Assembly: GCA_963824985.1 (NCBI GenBank)
Contig: CAWGRQ010000024.1
Location: 310,001-374,000, forward strand
Reading direction: 5' to 3'
Origin: JAFNAG01 sp963824985
GTDB lineage: Bacteria; Acidobacteriota; UBA6911
Length of the DNA stretch: 64,000 nucleotides
Both the position numbers and the translations under genes were made by a program. Of this stretch, positions 25,634 through 34,220 are shown in pieces. Every line of letters starts with the position of its first letter. The first letter of the stretch is position 1. The notes under the pieces are model-generated. The model saw only the letters and a list, made by a program, of their open reading frames with translations, was not told the origin of the DNA and made no database searches.

Positions 25634-28266
25634 GACTAGAAGGTTTTTTCCGTTTTTTGCTTCGGCTGCTGCCATTCGACTTCAGGACGGGCTATGCAAA
25701 TGAAATTGAACGGGTGTTCCGCGAACAATGTCGCGACGCCCGGACGCGTGGACGGGTGCTCGAAGCGACTGTCTTTGTGATGAACATCCGTGACATCCTG
25801 GTGGTTGCCTGCCGCGAGCACTTCTCCTCGCTCCTCCAAGATACGGGCTTTGCTTTGCGTGTTCTGCGGCGCCAGCCGGGATTTGCCTGCATCGCGGTTC
25901 TGACGCTCGCGCTCGGAATGGGATCCAATACCGCCATTTTCAGCGTTGTGCATGCCGTATGGCTCCGGCCCCTGCCGTATGCCGACGAAGACCGCCTTGT
26001 GCATGTCTGGAATTCCTGGACCGGCCGGGCACATGCGCCGTTATCCGATCCGGAGTATTTGGATTATGCCGAGCGCACGCACACGCTGGACATCGCTGCG
26101 ATGTCAACCTCGGCCGTGAATTTATCGGTCGCGGGAAATCCAGAACGCCTGCTTGCAGTCCAGGCCACGCCGAACATTTTCAGCGTTCTGGGGGTCAAGC
26201 CCCTGATGGGCCGTGGCTTTGAACCGGGCGATGTCGTGGATCGTAAAGGAAGAATTGTTCTTATCTCATATTCGCTGTGGCGACAGAAATTCGATCAGGA
26301 CGGAGGAATTCTCCACCGCGTCGTCATAATAAACGGCGAACCATACGAAATTGTCGGGGTTTTGCAGTCCGGATTTCGTATGCCGCCGGACTTCGGGAGC
26401 GAGGAGCAGGCTTCGATCGTAATGCCGCTGGTTCTCGACCCTTCGGCACAGCGGAACCTTCGCGGCGGCCATTATCTCCAAGCTGTCGGCCGCCTGCATC
26501 CCGGCGTGTCCATACAAGAGGCGCGAGCCGACATGCGAGCGATTCTCCAGCCGTTGATACGCGAGTATCCCGGGGAGCACGACCAGGGCAATTTTGGCAT
26601 CCTGGTGGAACCAACCCGCGCCGAACTTCTTGGCGAATCGCGGCCTCTTCTGGTGATCCTCCTTGGAGCCGCTGGCCTTGTATTACTTATTGCGTGCGCA
26701 AATGTCGCCAACCTGATTCTTGCCCGCGGGGAAGTGCGCCGGAGCGAATTGGCGATTCGGTCCGCGCTGGGCGGTAGTCGCTACCGCCTGCTGCGGCAAT
26801 TCGTCACCGAGACGTGCGTCCTCTTCCTGTTGGGCGCCTTCGTCGGCATCGCGGTCGCATCCTGGACCACACACGCGATATTGGCAGTTTTTCCGGCCAG
26901 GTTGCCGCGCCTCGATGAAGCGGTCATCAATACGCCGGTGGTTGTCTTCGCAATGGTCGTGGGTTGGGGATGCGGCATCTTGTTTGGATCTATCCCGGCC
27001 ATCCAGGTCTCACGCACAGCCGTCTCTGAATGCCTGGCGGCTCGCGGCAGTGTCAGTGCCGGACGAAGCCGGATCCGGAGCGGACTCGTCATCGCACAGG
27101 TGGCACTGTCCGTTGTCCTGCTTGTCGGTGCAGGGCTGCTCATTAAGAGTTTTATCCTCCTGCAGCGCGTGGCTCCAGGATTGGATGCCCGGGACGTTCT
27201 CACTCTGCGTCTTTCGCTCCCCGAAATCCGCTACCCGGGAAACATCGAGGTGACGGCTTACTTTGCCCAATTGCTGAATGGCATTCGGGGCCTGCCCGGC
27301 GTGCATGAGGCGGGGGCTGCCTCTGGATTGCCGCTGGCGATCGCCTCGGGCGACTGGGGCTTCGATGTAGAGGGACGTCCGACGGTCGGCACGCGCCACC
27401 ATAGTGCTGCCGACTGGTTCACGATCACTCCGGGATATTTTGAGGTGCTCGGCGTGCGTTTGGTCTCCGGGAGACTGCCGGACCGGACTGACGTCGACAG
27501 CGCGGACCCTGTCATCTTCCTGAACCAAACCGCCATGCGCACCGCCTTTCCGGCAGGCGACGCGGTCGGGCAACGAATCCGGCTCGGAGGCAAAGTGGCC
27601 CAACCCTGGCGGCGGATCGCCGGCATCGTCAGCGACGTCCATCACCAGGGATTGGAGAAGCCACCCATTCCGGAGATGTACATTCCGCATGCCCAGTTCC
27701 TGCATTTTTCACCGGGCGTCCAGGCCGGGACTATGACCGTGGTCGTCAAAGCACAAACGGATCCAGCATCTCTGGTCCCTGCCATCCGCGGCGAGATGCG
27801 CAAACTGGATCCCGAGATACCCGCGGCACAGATCCGTTCGATGGAGGAAGTCGTCGCGGCTTCGGTGTCGGATCGGAAGCTGAACCTGAGTTTGCTCGGT
27901 TCTTTTGCGGCCCTTGCGCTGTTGCTTGCCATGATCGGCGTGTATGGCGTCATGTCCTATTACATTTTGGGGCGAAAGCGGGAGATCGGGGTCCGGCTGG
28001 CCTTGGGGGCGACTATCTCCGGCGTCAGGTCCGGTGTCGTCGGGCGAGGAATGCGGATGGTTTTCCTGGGCATTGCGATCGGCATGGCTCTGGCGTACAC
28101 GTTAAGCAGTACCGTTGCGCCCTTTCTTTTCGAGATTACGCCGACCGATCTCTCCATTTTTGCGGTCGTGCCGGTTCTGCTGGTGACCGCCGGCGTGCTT
28201 GCCTGTTACTTGCCTGCTAGGCGGGCAAGCCGGCTCGATCCCGTCGAAGCGCTGCGCGCCGAATAA
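25630..28266 (+). CDS. MacB/FtsX-type ABC transporter permease (acidobacterial orphan permease), intact
   Basis: An 878-residue protein with a short permease-prefix region (FRFLLRLLPFDFRTGYANEI and onward), a first membrane helix (FACIAVLTLALGMGSNTAIF) and a MacB-like periplasmic domain (LSDPEYLDYAERTHTLDI, ANIVGVxPLMGRGF-type region). Three FtsX helices follow (ILLGAAGLVLLIACANVANL, RRSELAIRSALGGSRYRLLR), then the same arrangement again, ending PARRASRLDPVEALRAE. This two-fold layout without an ATPase gene is typical of acidobacterial orphan permeases. Coupled to the PadR gene. The substrate is unknown. It is the intact counterpart of the frameshifted permease at 14.9 kb. Confidence 0.92.
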   Translation: MRLEGFFRFLLRLLPFDFRTGYANEIERVFREQCRDARTRGRVLEATVFVMNIRDILVVACREHFSSLLQDTGFALRVLRRQPGFACIAVLTLALGMGSNTAIFSVVHAVWLRPLPYADEDRLVHVWNSWTGRAHAPLSDPEYLDYAERTHTLDIAAMSTSAVNLSVAGNPERLLAVQATPNIFSVLGVKPLMGRGFEPGDVVDRKGRIVLISYSLWRQKFDQDGGILHRVVIINGEPYEIVGVLQSGFRMPPDFGSEEQASIVMPLVLDPSAQRNLRGGHYLQAVGRLHPGVSIQEARADMRAILQPLIREYPGEHDQGNFGILVEPTRAELLGESRPLLVILLGAAGLVLLIACANVANLILARGEVRRSELAIRSALGGSRYRLLRQFVTETCVLFLLGAFVGIAVASWTTHAILAVFPARLPRLDEAVINTPVVVFAMVVGWGCGILFGSIPAIQVSRTAVSECLAARGSVSAGRSRIRSGLVIAQVALSVVLLVGAGLLIKSFILLQRVAPGLDARDVLTLRLSLPEIRYPGNIEVTAYFAQLLNGIRGLPGVHEAGAASGLPLAIASGDWGFDVEGRPTVGTRHHSAADWFTITPGYFEVLGVRLVSGRLPDRTDVDSADPVIFLNQTAMRTAFPAGDAVGQRIRLGGKVAQPWRRIAGIVSDVHHQGLEKPPIPEMYIPHAQFLHFSPGVQAGTMTVVVKAQTDPASLVPAIRGEMRKLDPEIPAAQIRSMEEVVAASVSDRKLNLSLLGSFAALALLLAMIGVYGVMSYYILGRKREIGVRLALGATISGVRSGVVGRGMRMVFLGIAIGMALAYTLSSTVAPFLFEITPTDLSIFAVVPVLLVTAGVLACYLPARRASRLDPVEALRAE

Positions 28267-28301
28267 CAGGGCAATCCATGGATGTTTCGGCCGACAAGCA
28301 G

Positions 28302-28323
28302 GGGGACAGTCACCGGTGTCCCC
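28302..28323. repeat. GGGGACA...TGTCCCC hairpin
   Basis: Seven-base perfect arms (28302-28308 and 28317-28323) with an 8-base loop, 36 bp after the permease stop. It shares the GGGGACAGT core with the 14.5-kb repeat. It could be a REP unit or act as a transcript end, though no T-run follows. Confidence 0.45.
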
Positions 28324-28362
28324 ATCCCTTCCAACGAAGCAAGCTGTTAATATTGGCCACGC

Positions 28363-28881
28363 TCATGAATTAACGTGCCCGTTGTTGCGTGTGAATAACT
28401 TATCGCTGCCGGGTTTGTACTCCCACCGGAAGCGAAGATTTGTAGAGAGAGCATTGTCTCCGGAGTTGTACTGGATCAGCGCGCCCCAAAAAATCCTCGC
28501 AGAAAACGAATAGTTGATCCGGGTGTTGATCAGCATGGGCTGGTAGCCGCCCCAAGGCGTGTCCACCCAGTTGAACGAGATTCCCGATGGATAGGCGGGA
28601 TAAGCTGCCGCAACGCCGGGGAGCTTCTTGTCGTCCATGGGCATGGTGAGTGCCAGCTTGCCGTCCGGCCCCTTCCTGGGGCCCATGCCGAAGTTAATCA
28701 GGTTGTCCCAGAGGTAATCAAGGGTCCTATCCGGCGGGGCGTCCCGTCTTCCATGGGAATCCCGGGTAATGTCGGCTGAGACAAACGACGAGCCGTATCC
28801 CGCAGGTAATCCGTGTAACGCCGGCGGCATCTCATGGTATAAAATGGGCGGCAGAAGAGTTGCTCTGGCAAATGGTTGCAT
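28363..28881 (-). pseudogene. DUF5916-like beta-barrel protein C-terminal fragment
   Basis: A minus-strand frame ending at 28363. Its last 60 codons resemble the C-terminal strands of DUF5916-type outer-membrane proteins (ARIFWGALIQYNSGDNALST, NLRFRWEYKPGSDKLF). The upstream part (YLWDNLINFGMGPRKGPDGK, LALTMPMDDKKLPGVAAAYP) looks foreign to that family, suggesting a fusion of two fragments. There is no credible start or ribosome site. A 21-bp piece at 28587-28607 is repeated at 44055-44075. Confidence 0.5.
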
Positions 28882-28954
28882 CGAGATCGGACAGTCTGGA
28901 ATGGCGCTTAGATAAGGATTCTGATTGGGACTCTGAAAGGGTCCAGCAGCAAAG

Positions 28955-28974
28955 CCCAGGGCGTAAGCCCTGGG
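28955..28974. repeat. CCCAGGGC-GTAA-GCCCTGGG hairpin repeat
   Basis: Perfect 8-bp stem with a GTAA loop inside a 28940-29110 stretch of short inverted repeats (also GCCCCGGGCTATCCTGCCC). A related arrangement occurs at 47600-47712. It resembles the dispersed intergenic repeats of many soil-bacterium genomes. No gene lies in 28882-29195. Confidence 0.5.
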
Positions 28975-29195
28975 GACGGCCGTGGAGCAAGGAATCAGCC
29001 CGGTCAGGGAGGCGCAGGCTGCTTCTCACATTCCGGGCTGATTTCCCGAATGCTCATGATCCCAAGGCTCACGCCCCGGGCTATCCTGCCCTGCCCCTTT
29101 AGGGCGTAAGCATTTGCTTTGGCGGCACTGCCGGGTGATTGTTGCAACTCCTAATCGAGTGCCGTTCAGGAGATTCTCCAAAGGTGGAAACCGGC

Positions 29196-30950
29196 ATGCA
29201 TCCTTCATCAGGCGGCAATCCTGGACCTGAAGTTTCCCGCTTCGACAGTCGAGCATTCTCCGGTCACGAAGCGTTCTCCTGCATCGGCTCCGGCTCGATG
29301 GGCGCAAAGGCCCTGGGCCTGGCTCGGCTGGCGGCAATCGTGCCGGAGAAGATCGCTCCTGCCTTCCGCCCTTCAATTCATGTGGACATTCCTCTGCTCA
29401 CCGTAATCGCTACGGATGCGTTCGACGCCACCCTCGCGCAGAATGATCTCCGCCCGGCCGTTTTCCCCTCCTTATCCGACGAGGAAATCGCTGCCGCCTT
29501 CCAACCTGCCGCACTCCCGGGTCTGCTGGTAGAAGACCTCCGCATATTCCTTTTCCATGTCGGTACTCCTCTCGCTGTGCGTTCCTCCAGCCTGCTCGAA
29601 GACGCCATGCATGAACCGTTCGCCGGGGTTTACGGTACAAAGCTGATTCCCAACAATCAGCCTGACTTCCGCGACCGCCTGAGCGCCCTGCTTGGAGCCA
29701 TCAAATGGGTGTATGCATCGGCCTTCTTCACAGATGCGCGGCAATATCTTCACGCAACCGGGCATTCTCGAGACGATGAGAAACTGGCCGTGATCATCCA
29801 GCAAGCCGTAGGCACGTTGCAGAACGACCGCTTTTACCCTCACATCTCCGGTGTCGCCCGATCCTATAACTTTTATCCGATGGGGTTCTCTCGCGCTGAG
29901 GATGGAGTAGTGGATCTGGCTCTCGGTTTCGGCAGAATTATTGTCGAGGAGGGGATCGCCTGGTCATATTCGCCGGCCTGCCCACAGGCAAATCCGCCAT
30001 ACAACACTCTCGGCGAACTGCTCAAACAAAGCCAGAAGCATTTCTGGGCTATCGATATGGCTTTAACAGGCACGATCCGCCCTGCGGATGAGAACGAGGA
30101 TCTAAAAAGATACTCGCTCCCGGATGCCGAGCTGGACGGAACATTGAGGTTCGTTGCATCCACCTACAATGCGGCGAACGACAGAATTGTCATGGGGACC
30201 GCTGAGCTTGGGCCCAGGCTGCTCGATTTCGCGTACATTTTGAAGGCCGACCTGATACCCCTTAACGGCCTTGTAAGGAAACTGCTCGCTACCTGCGAGG
30301 AAGTCTTCGATTATCCAGTTGAATTGGAATTCGCTCTTAGCTTTCCGTACCCGGAGGCCGTCCCTGCACGATTCAGTCTGCTGCAGGTCCGGCCTATGGT
30401 CGTTTCGCGCGGGATTGTGGATGTTGTCGCAGCAGAGCTCGCGGCCGATGATGTGTTGGTCGCTTCCGAATCGGTGCTTGGCAACGGCGCAATCGACTCG
30501 ATCCGGGACATAGTGTACGTTTGCCAGGAGGCGTTCGACGCCACTCGCACAAAATCAATTCCTGGGGAACTAGAGGCAATCAACCGCCAGCTCCTGGCGG
30601 AGAACGCACCCTATGTGCTTATCGGCTTCGGCCGGTGGGGAAGCTCTGATCCGTCGGCAGGCATCCCGGTCAAATTCGGCCAGATCGCGGGTGCCAGAGT
30701 CATTGTCGAATCCTCCTTCCCCGGCATGGAGTTCGTGCCAAGCCAGGGAACACACTTCTTCCACAACCTCACGAGCTTCAAGGTCCTGTATTTCTCGCCC
30801 GGTCCCCGCGGGAACCTGCGGATAGATTGGACCTGGCTCGAGAAACAGGATTCGGTCAGCCGCGGCGGCTGCCTGAAGCATGTCAGGCTGGCATCACCCT
30901 TGTCGATCAAGGTGGATGGCCGGACGGGCCGAGGCGTCATCTGCAAATGA
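29196..30950 (+). CDS. PEP/pyruvate-binding (PPDK N-terminal, ATP-grasp) domain protein, stand-alone
   Basis: A 584-residue protein from the ATG at 29196 (AGGTGG 10 bases upstream). The N-terminal signature is degenerate (GSGSMGAKALGLARLAAI for the usual GGKG-L), but the ATP-binding core is clear: LAVRSSSLLEDAMHEPFAG, GTKLIPNN, DEKLAVIIQQAVG, DGVVDLALGFGRIIVEEG. The C-terminal half repeats motifs seen in its 39.5-kb paralogue (YVLIGFGRWGSSDPSAGIPV, PSQGTHFFHNLTSF). No phosphohistidine swivel domain (GGxTSHAA) or PEP-binding barrel exists, so it cannot make PEP alone. Its stop overlaps the next gene in ATGA. It may act as a sensor or transfer enzyme for PEP/pyruvate phosphates; this is inferred. 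Confidence 0.82.
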   Translation: MHPSSGGNPGPEVSRFDSRAFSGHEAFSCIGSGSMGAKALGLARLAAIVPEKIAPAFRPSIHVDIPLLTVIATDAFDATLAQNDLRPAVFPSLSDEEIAAAFQPAALPGLLVEDLRIFLFHVGTPLAVRSSSLLEDAMHEPFAGVYGTKLIPNNQPDFRDRLSALLGAIKWVYASAFFTDARQYLHATGHSRDDEKLAVIIQQAVGTLQNDRFYPHISGVARSYNFYPMGFSRAEDGVVDLALGFGRIIVEEGIAWSYSPACPQANPPYNTLGELLKQSQKHFWAIDMALTGTIRPADENEDLKRYSLPDAELDGTLRFVASTYNAANDRIVMGTAELGPRLLDFAYILKADLIPLNGLVRKLLATCEEVFDYPVELEFALSFPYPEAVPARFSLLQVRPMVVSRGIVDVVAAELAADDVLVASESVLGNGAIDSIRDIVYVCQEAFDATRTKSIPGELEAINRQLLAENAPYVLIGFGRWGSSDPSAGIPVKFGQIAGARVIVESSFPGMEFVPSQGTHFFHNLTSFKVLYFSPGPRGNLRIDWTWLEKQDSVSRGGCLKHVRLASPLSIKVDGRTGRGVICK

Positions 30951-31381
30951 ACCATGAAGGCACCCCACCACCGGCCGGCGGCTGTTCCGGACCGCAGGAT
31001 CACTGGGCATGGCGCATGTACATGGCCGAGTGTATCGCAGCGCAGTTGGATCCGGAGCGCTTCGGCGTCTCCGCCCTGTATGTTTTCGGCAGTGCAAAAA
31101 ACGCAACAGCCGGACCATCCAGTGACATCGACCTGCTCGTCCACTTCCGGGGCAACGAAAGGCAGAGAGCCGGCCTGGTCCTGTGGTTTGAGGGCTGGAG
31201 CCTGTGTCTTGATGAGGTGAACTTCCTCAGGACCGGGTGCCGGACGGGAGGAATTCTCGATGTCCACCTGGTTACCGATGAAGATGTAGCCCAGAGGTCG
31301 AGTTTTGCGGTCAAAATCGGGGCCACCACAGATGCTGCCAGGCTTCTGCCGCTCCGAGGACGAGATCCGCCATCAGACTAG
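30947..31381 (+). CDS. MNT-type nucleotidyltransferase domain protein
   Basis: A 144-residue protein with the nucleotidyltransferase signature LYVFGSAKNATAGPSSDIDL (GS ... DxD) and a likely third acidic residue in LCLDEVNFLRTG. It starts inside the stop codon of the ATP-grasp gene (ATGA overlap), so the two are made together. Minimal nucleotidyltransferases adenylylate proteins or RNAs; here the adjacent ATP-grasp protein is the obvious candidate partner. Its 3' end overlaps the convergent phosphoesterase gene by 9 bp. It is not paired with a HEPN protein, as MNT toxins/antitoxins often are. Confidence 0.82.
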   Translation: MNHEGTPPPAGGCSGPQDHWAWRMYMAECIAAQLDPERFGVSALYVFGSAKNATAGPSSDIDLLVHFRGNERQRAGLVLWFEGWSLCLDEVNFLRTGCRTGGILDVHLVTDEDVAQRSSFAVKIGATTDAARLLPLRGRDPPSD

Positions 31382-32266
31382 CCTGCGGATCGCTGCGCCG
31401 GGATCCGCGGGATTGAAACAGACCACGGCCATTTCACATCCGTCATGGGCAGCCGAGAAGACATGCGTCCGCCCGATGCGATCGCGCCAGGTGCCGGAGT
31501 GCACAGCCGACGGATGAACATGGCCGTGGAGCGTGAGCAGCGGCTGACGTTCCTCGATGAAGCGCCGGATGGCGATGCTGCCCACATGGCGGTCGAGCGG
31601 AACTCCTTCGAATATTACCTCCCGCATGTCCGCCACATCCACACAGGTGTCATAGGGCGGCGCATGGAAAAGGAATATGGCATCGTCCATCGGGCCTGCG
31701 CCGGCCAGGCGGCCGAGCTCGTTTTGGATGGTGGTAAACCTGACCTCCTGTGGACTGACAGGGAAGGAGTATTTGCCTTCCTCCGGCGGAATGCATCCCG
31801 GATCCACATAGCGGGAGACGTCGTACCGCTCCCAGTCCTTGAGCAGAAACGGCGTGGGGGGCACAAAGGCGCACCCGTAAACGCGAAATGACCCGAGCCT
31901 GACACTACGGCAGTGAATGTACTCGATGAGTCCCGCGCCTTCCAATCGCCGGACTTCCGGCTCCCTGGCGCGCTCGTCATCATTGCCCATGATGAGAAGC
32001 ATTTTCGGGTAGCCTTCTCCCATGCTGCGGCGCAGGTCGCCAAGCATCTCCTGCATGTAGCCGGTAATAAATCCGGTCTCATCCGCAGTCCGCGCCGCTA
32101 GACCGGAAGGGAGAAAATCTCCGCCGATAAACACGGCTTCGGGCTCATCGTGCGCGATGAGCTGGAACAGCTTTTCATAGCGGTCCAGCCTGCCGTGGAG
32201 GTCCGAGACAAAGATGCAGCGCTCCATGGACGATCCCCTGATCAAATCGGCCGGACGATCCGTCAC
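31373..32266 (-). CDS. Calcineurin-like metallophosphoesterase
   Basis: A 297-residue phosphoesterase. The GTG at 32266 has a strong AGGGGGAG 5 bases upstream; the ATG at 32227 is the alternative. Metal-binding motifs appear in order: SDLHG (D22, H24), IGGDFLP, LIMGNDDE, FLFHAPPYD and LHGHVHPS, the complete calcineurin-like set. The substrate could be a nucleotide, a phosphoprotein or a phosphodiester. It converges with the nucleotidyltransferase gene (9-bp overlap) and lies at the end of the minus-strand series from gdhA. An opposing, phosphate- or nucleotide-removing role in the same module is inferred. Confidence 0.87.
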   Translation of the reverse strand: MTDRPADLIRGSSMERCIFVSDLHGRLDRYEKLFQLIAHDEPEAVFIGGDFLPSGLAARTADETGFITGYMQEMLGDLRRSMGEGYPKMLLIMGNDDERAREPEVRRLEGAGLIEYIHCRSVRLGSFRVYGCAFVPPTPFLLKDWERYDVSRYVDPGCIPPEEGKYSFPVSPQEVRFTTIQNELGRLAGAGPMDDAIFLFHAPPYDTCVDVADMREVIFEGVPLDRHVGSIAIRRFIEERQPLLTLHGHVHPSAVHSGTWRDRIGRTHVFSAAHDGCEMAVVCFNPADPGAAIRRLV

Positions 32267-32342
32267 GGACTCCCCCTTTTATGGTACGCCGGATTCCTCC
32301 TGGCCTGCTTCATTCATGAAGTAAGGATCGCAAGACATCTCG

Positions 32343-32385
32343 GGACACGGAAGTGCGCGGACGAACACGGACCGGCTCCGTGTCC
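32343..32385. repeat. GGACACGG...CCGTGTCC inverted repeat
   Basis: Eight-base arms (32343-32350, 32378-32385) enclosing GAACACGGACC. The same words build the 21-bp hairpin at 42472-42524. It lies between the phosphoesterase start and the stop of the next minus-strand gene and could end that transcript. It looks like a degenerate member of a dispersed repeat family. Confidence 0.45.
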
Positions 32386-32467
32386 TGACAGCCTTCTGTC
32401 ATAAGCGAATCCCGGCACCGTGTGCTGTCATTCATTTGTTTGCCAACGACATTCATTCATAATAGGA

Positions 32468-34126
32468 TTATTCTTTCCGGGCGACAACAACACAGTGTTG
32501 ATGAAGGGCATCAGCATAGATGTCCACAGCCTTCGGGAACTCCAGTACATAGACGGCCTCATCTATTCCCGGCGGCGAGAAGAACCAGGGATCGAGCTGA
32601 TCCTGGTTCGGGGAGATGTAGCCGTAAAATATGTTGTTGCTCATGAGGTTGGTCAGGAAGTGGGTGCCTTGCGTCCCGTACATTCGGGTCTGCATCCGCT
32701 TCTCATCCTCGCTATACCCTCCCAGCACCATGTAGAGGAAATGACTCCCATAGATGCCGCCCGTCATGCCTTCTTCTTCCGGCAGAGGCTCCGCGCGGCC
32801 GGCAATATCAACCCCATACTCGAAGATGGCCACCGCCTGATCGACGTCCTTGTAAGCCACGTCGATGCCCCAGTCCCGGTTCCTGCTCCCCAGCCTGCCG
32901 GGGACAATTACAATATAGCTTTGCCGGTTCCTGCGCATCCGCAGATTCACCTCGACCATCTTGCTAATGACCTCGTCGTGCCGGTCCTTGCGGTATAGAA
33001 ACGGGGAGACCACCAGGGCATACTTGATCCCTTTTTTGACGCCGTGCCCCTGCAGATTGCCTGTCGACAGGTAGGTGCATTGCACCTCCTTGGGGACGTC
33101 GACTGCGCTGTAATCAAGCTCGGGCAGCAGCGTCAACTGCACGACATGAAAAACACCGTCCTCATACGGCTTCTTGCGGAAATTCAGGTTAAAAACAAAC
33201 TCTATCTGAAAGTGGGCGGCGATTCGCGCGGCGATCTCCTCCATAATCCGCTGCAACCCCGTCCGAAAGCCGAACTGATCATTTTGTACCAGCTGTTCGA
33301 TGGTGATGATCTGGTTTTGAATGCCCAGCAATTTGATCTTGTGAAAATTGGCAAACCGGACGTGGAGTTTCTTCATGGTTTCGAGCTCATCCCCATGCAG
33401 CTCTTGGTTTTTGGTCATGTCCAGGGAGTAAAAAAACCGCTGCCCGCCGCCGATCCTCATCAGCTTCAGGGGAATCGGATGGCCAATCGTCGCCATCGAG
33501 ATCACCGGGAAATCATCCAGGACCGTCGCATACCCGTGACCGAAAGCGATCCGCGCAAATCCCTCCCGGGGATCCTGCGTCTTCAATGCATGAGCGAAAT
33601 AGGAGTTGGCCACACCCGAGATGTAGGGATAGTAAACGGGACCCGTCATCGTGTCGTCGAAAACGCCGGGGATGGGATTGACGGCGATGCCCATGGCCTC
33701 ACAATCCTCGCCGGCCTGCCTGTGAATGAAGTAATCATAGATATGGCGCACCGCCATTTCGAACTGCGTGAATCTTACGCCCGGATCCGGATGGTTGTTG
33801 GGGAGCATGAAGGAGATGTTCTCTCCCGCATGCACAGCCGACGGCCGGCCTCCTGACAGGCCCGATTCATTCGTGGCTGAAGAGCGCACACCGACCGGCT
33901 CGTTGCCCATCTCCCGACAGATGGCGGCAAACACCGCGCGCTCTTCCTCCCCGAAGTCGCGCCCTCGCTCGAGATAACGATCGAAAATGCCGGTGGCGAG
34001 TATGTGCGTGGAAAGCTTGTGAACCCCGGGAAGGTCGCATTCATTGATTCTGATCAGACCTTCGCCTTTTCCTCCAGGGGAGCCCTGGCCGTAGACTTTT
34101 ACCTCTCGGTATTGCCGGATATCCAT
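32468..34126 (-). CDS. PEP/pyruvate-binding (PPDK N-terminal-like) protein, divergent
   Basis: A 552-residue protein with GSPGGKGEGLIRINECDLP near the start (GGKG loop), VGVRSSATNESGLSGG for the VRSS arginine motif and ENISFMLPNNHPDPG for the NN segment. DGGY-type motifs of the other two paralogues are replaced by GGIYGSHFLYMVLGGYSEDE, but YGTQGTHFLTNLMSNNIFYG is shared in position with PSQGTHFF of the others. It lacks the phosphohistidine and PEP-binding domains. It follows the response regulator by 94 bp on the same strand. It is probably co-expressed with the two-component genes. The role is unknown; ATP binding is likely. Confidence 0.75.
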   Translation of the reverse strand: MDIRQYREVKVYGQGSPGGKGEGLIRINECDLPGVHKLSTHILATGIFDRYLERGRDFGEEERAVFAAICREMGNEPVGVRSSATNESGLSGGRPSAVHAGENISFMLPNNHPDPGVRFTQFEMAVRHIYDYFIHRQAGEDCEAMGIAVNPIPGVFDDTMTGPVYYPYISGVANSYFAHALKTQDPREGFARIAFGHGYATVLDDFPVISMATIGHPIPLKLMRIGGGQRFFYSLDMTKNQELHGDELETMKKLHVRFANFHKIKLLGIQNQIITIEQLVQNDQFGFRTGLQRIMEEIAARIAAHFQIEFVFNLNFRKKPYEDGVFHVVQLTLLPELDYSAVDVPKEVQCTYLSTGNLQGHGVKKGIKYALVVSPFLYRKDRHDEVISKMVEVNLRMRRNRQSYIVIVPGRLGSRNRDWGIDVAYKDVDQAVAIFEYGVDIAGRAEPLPEEEGMTGGIYGSHFLYMVLGGYSEDEKRMQTRMYGTQGTHFLTNLMSNNIFYGYISPNQDQLDPWFFSPPGIDEAVYVLEFPKAVDIYADALHQHCVVVARKE

Positions 34127-34220
34127 CGACAGGCTCTAAGACAAACTCGAGATTCGAGATTAAAACTAATTCGAAATCTCAAATCTCGGATCTCGAATCC
34201 GAAGCATCTCGAATGTCGCA

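Noticed and set aside
29196..30950. Functional PEP synthase or pyruvate phosphate dikinase
   Set aside because: Neither this protein nor its two paralogues has the phosphohistidine domain or the PEP-binding barrel, so a ppsA or ppdK name is not justified.
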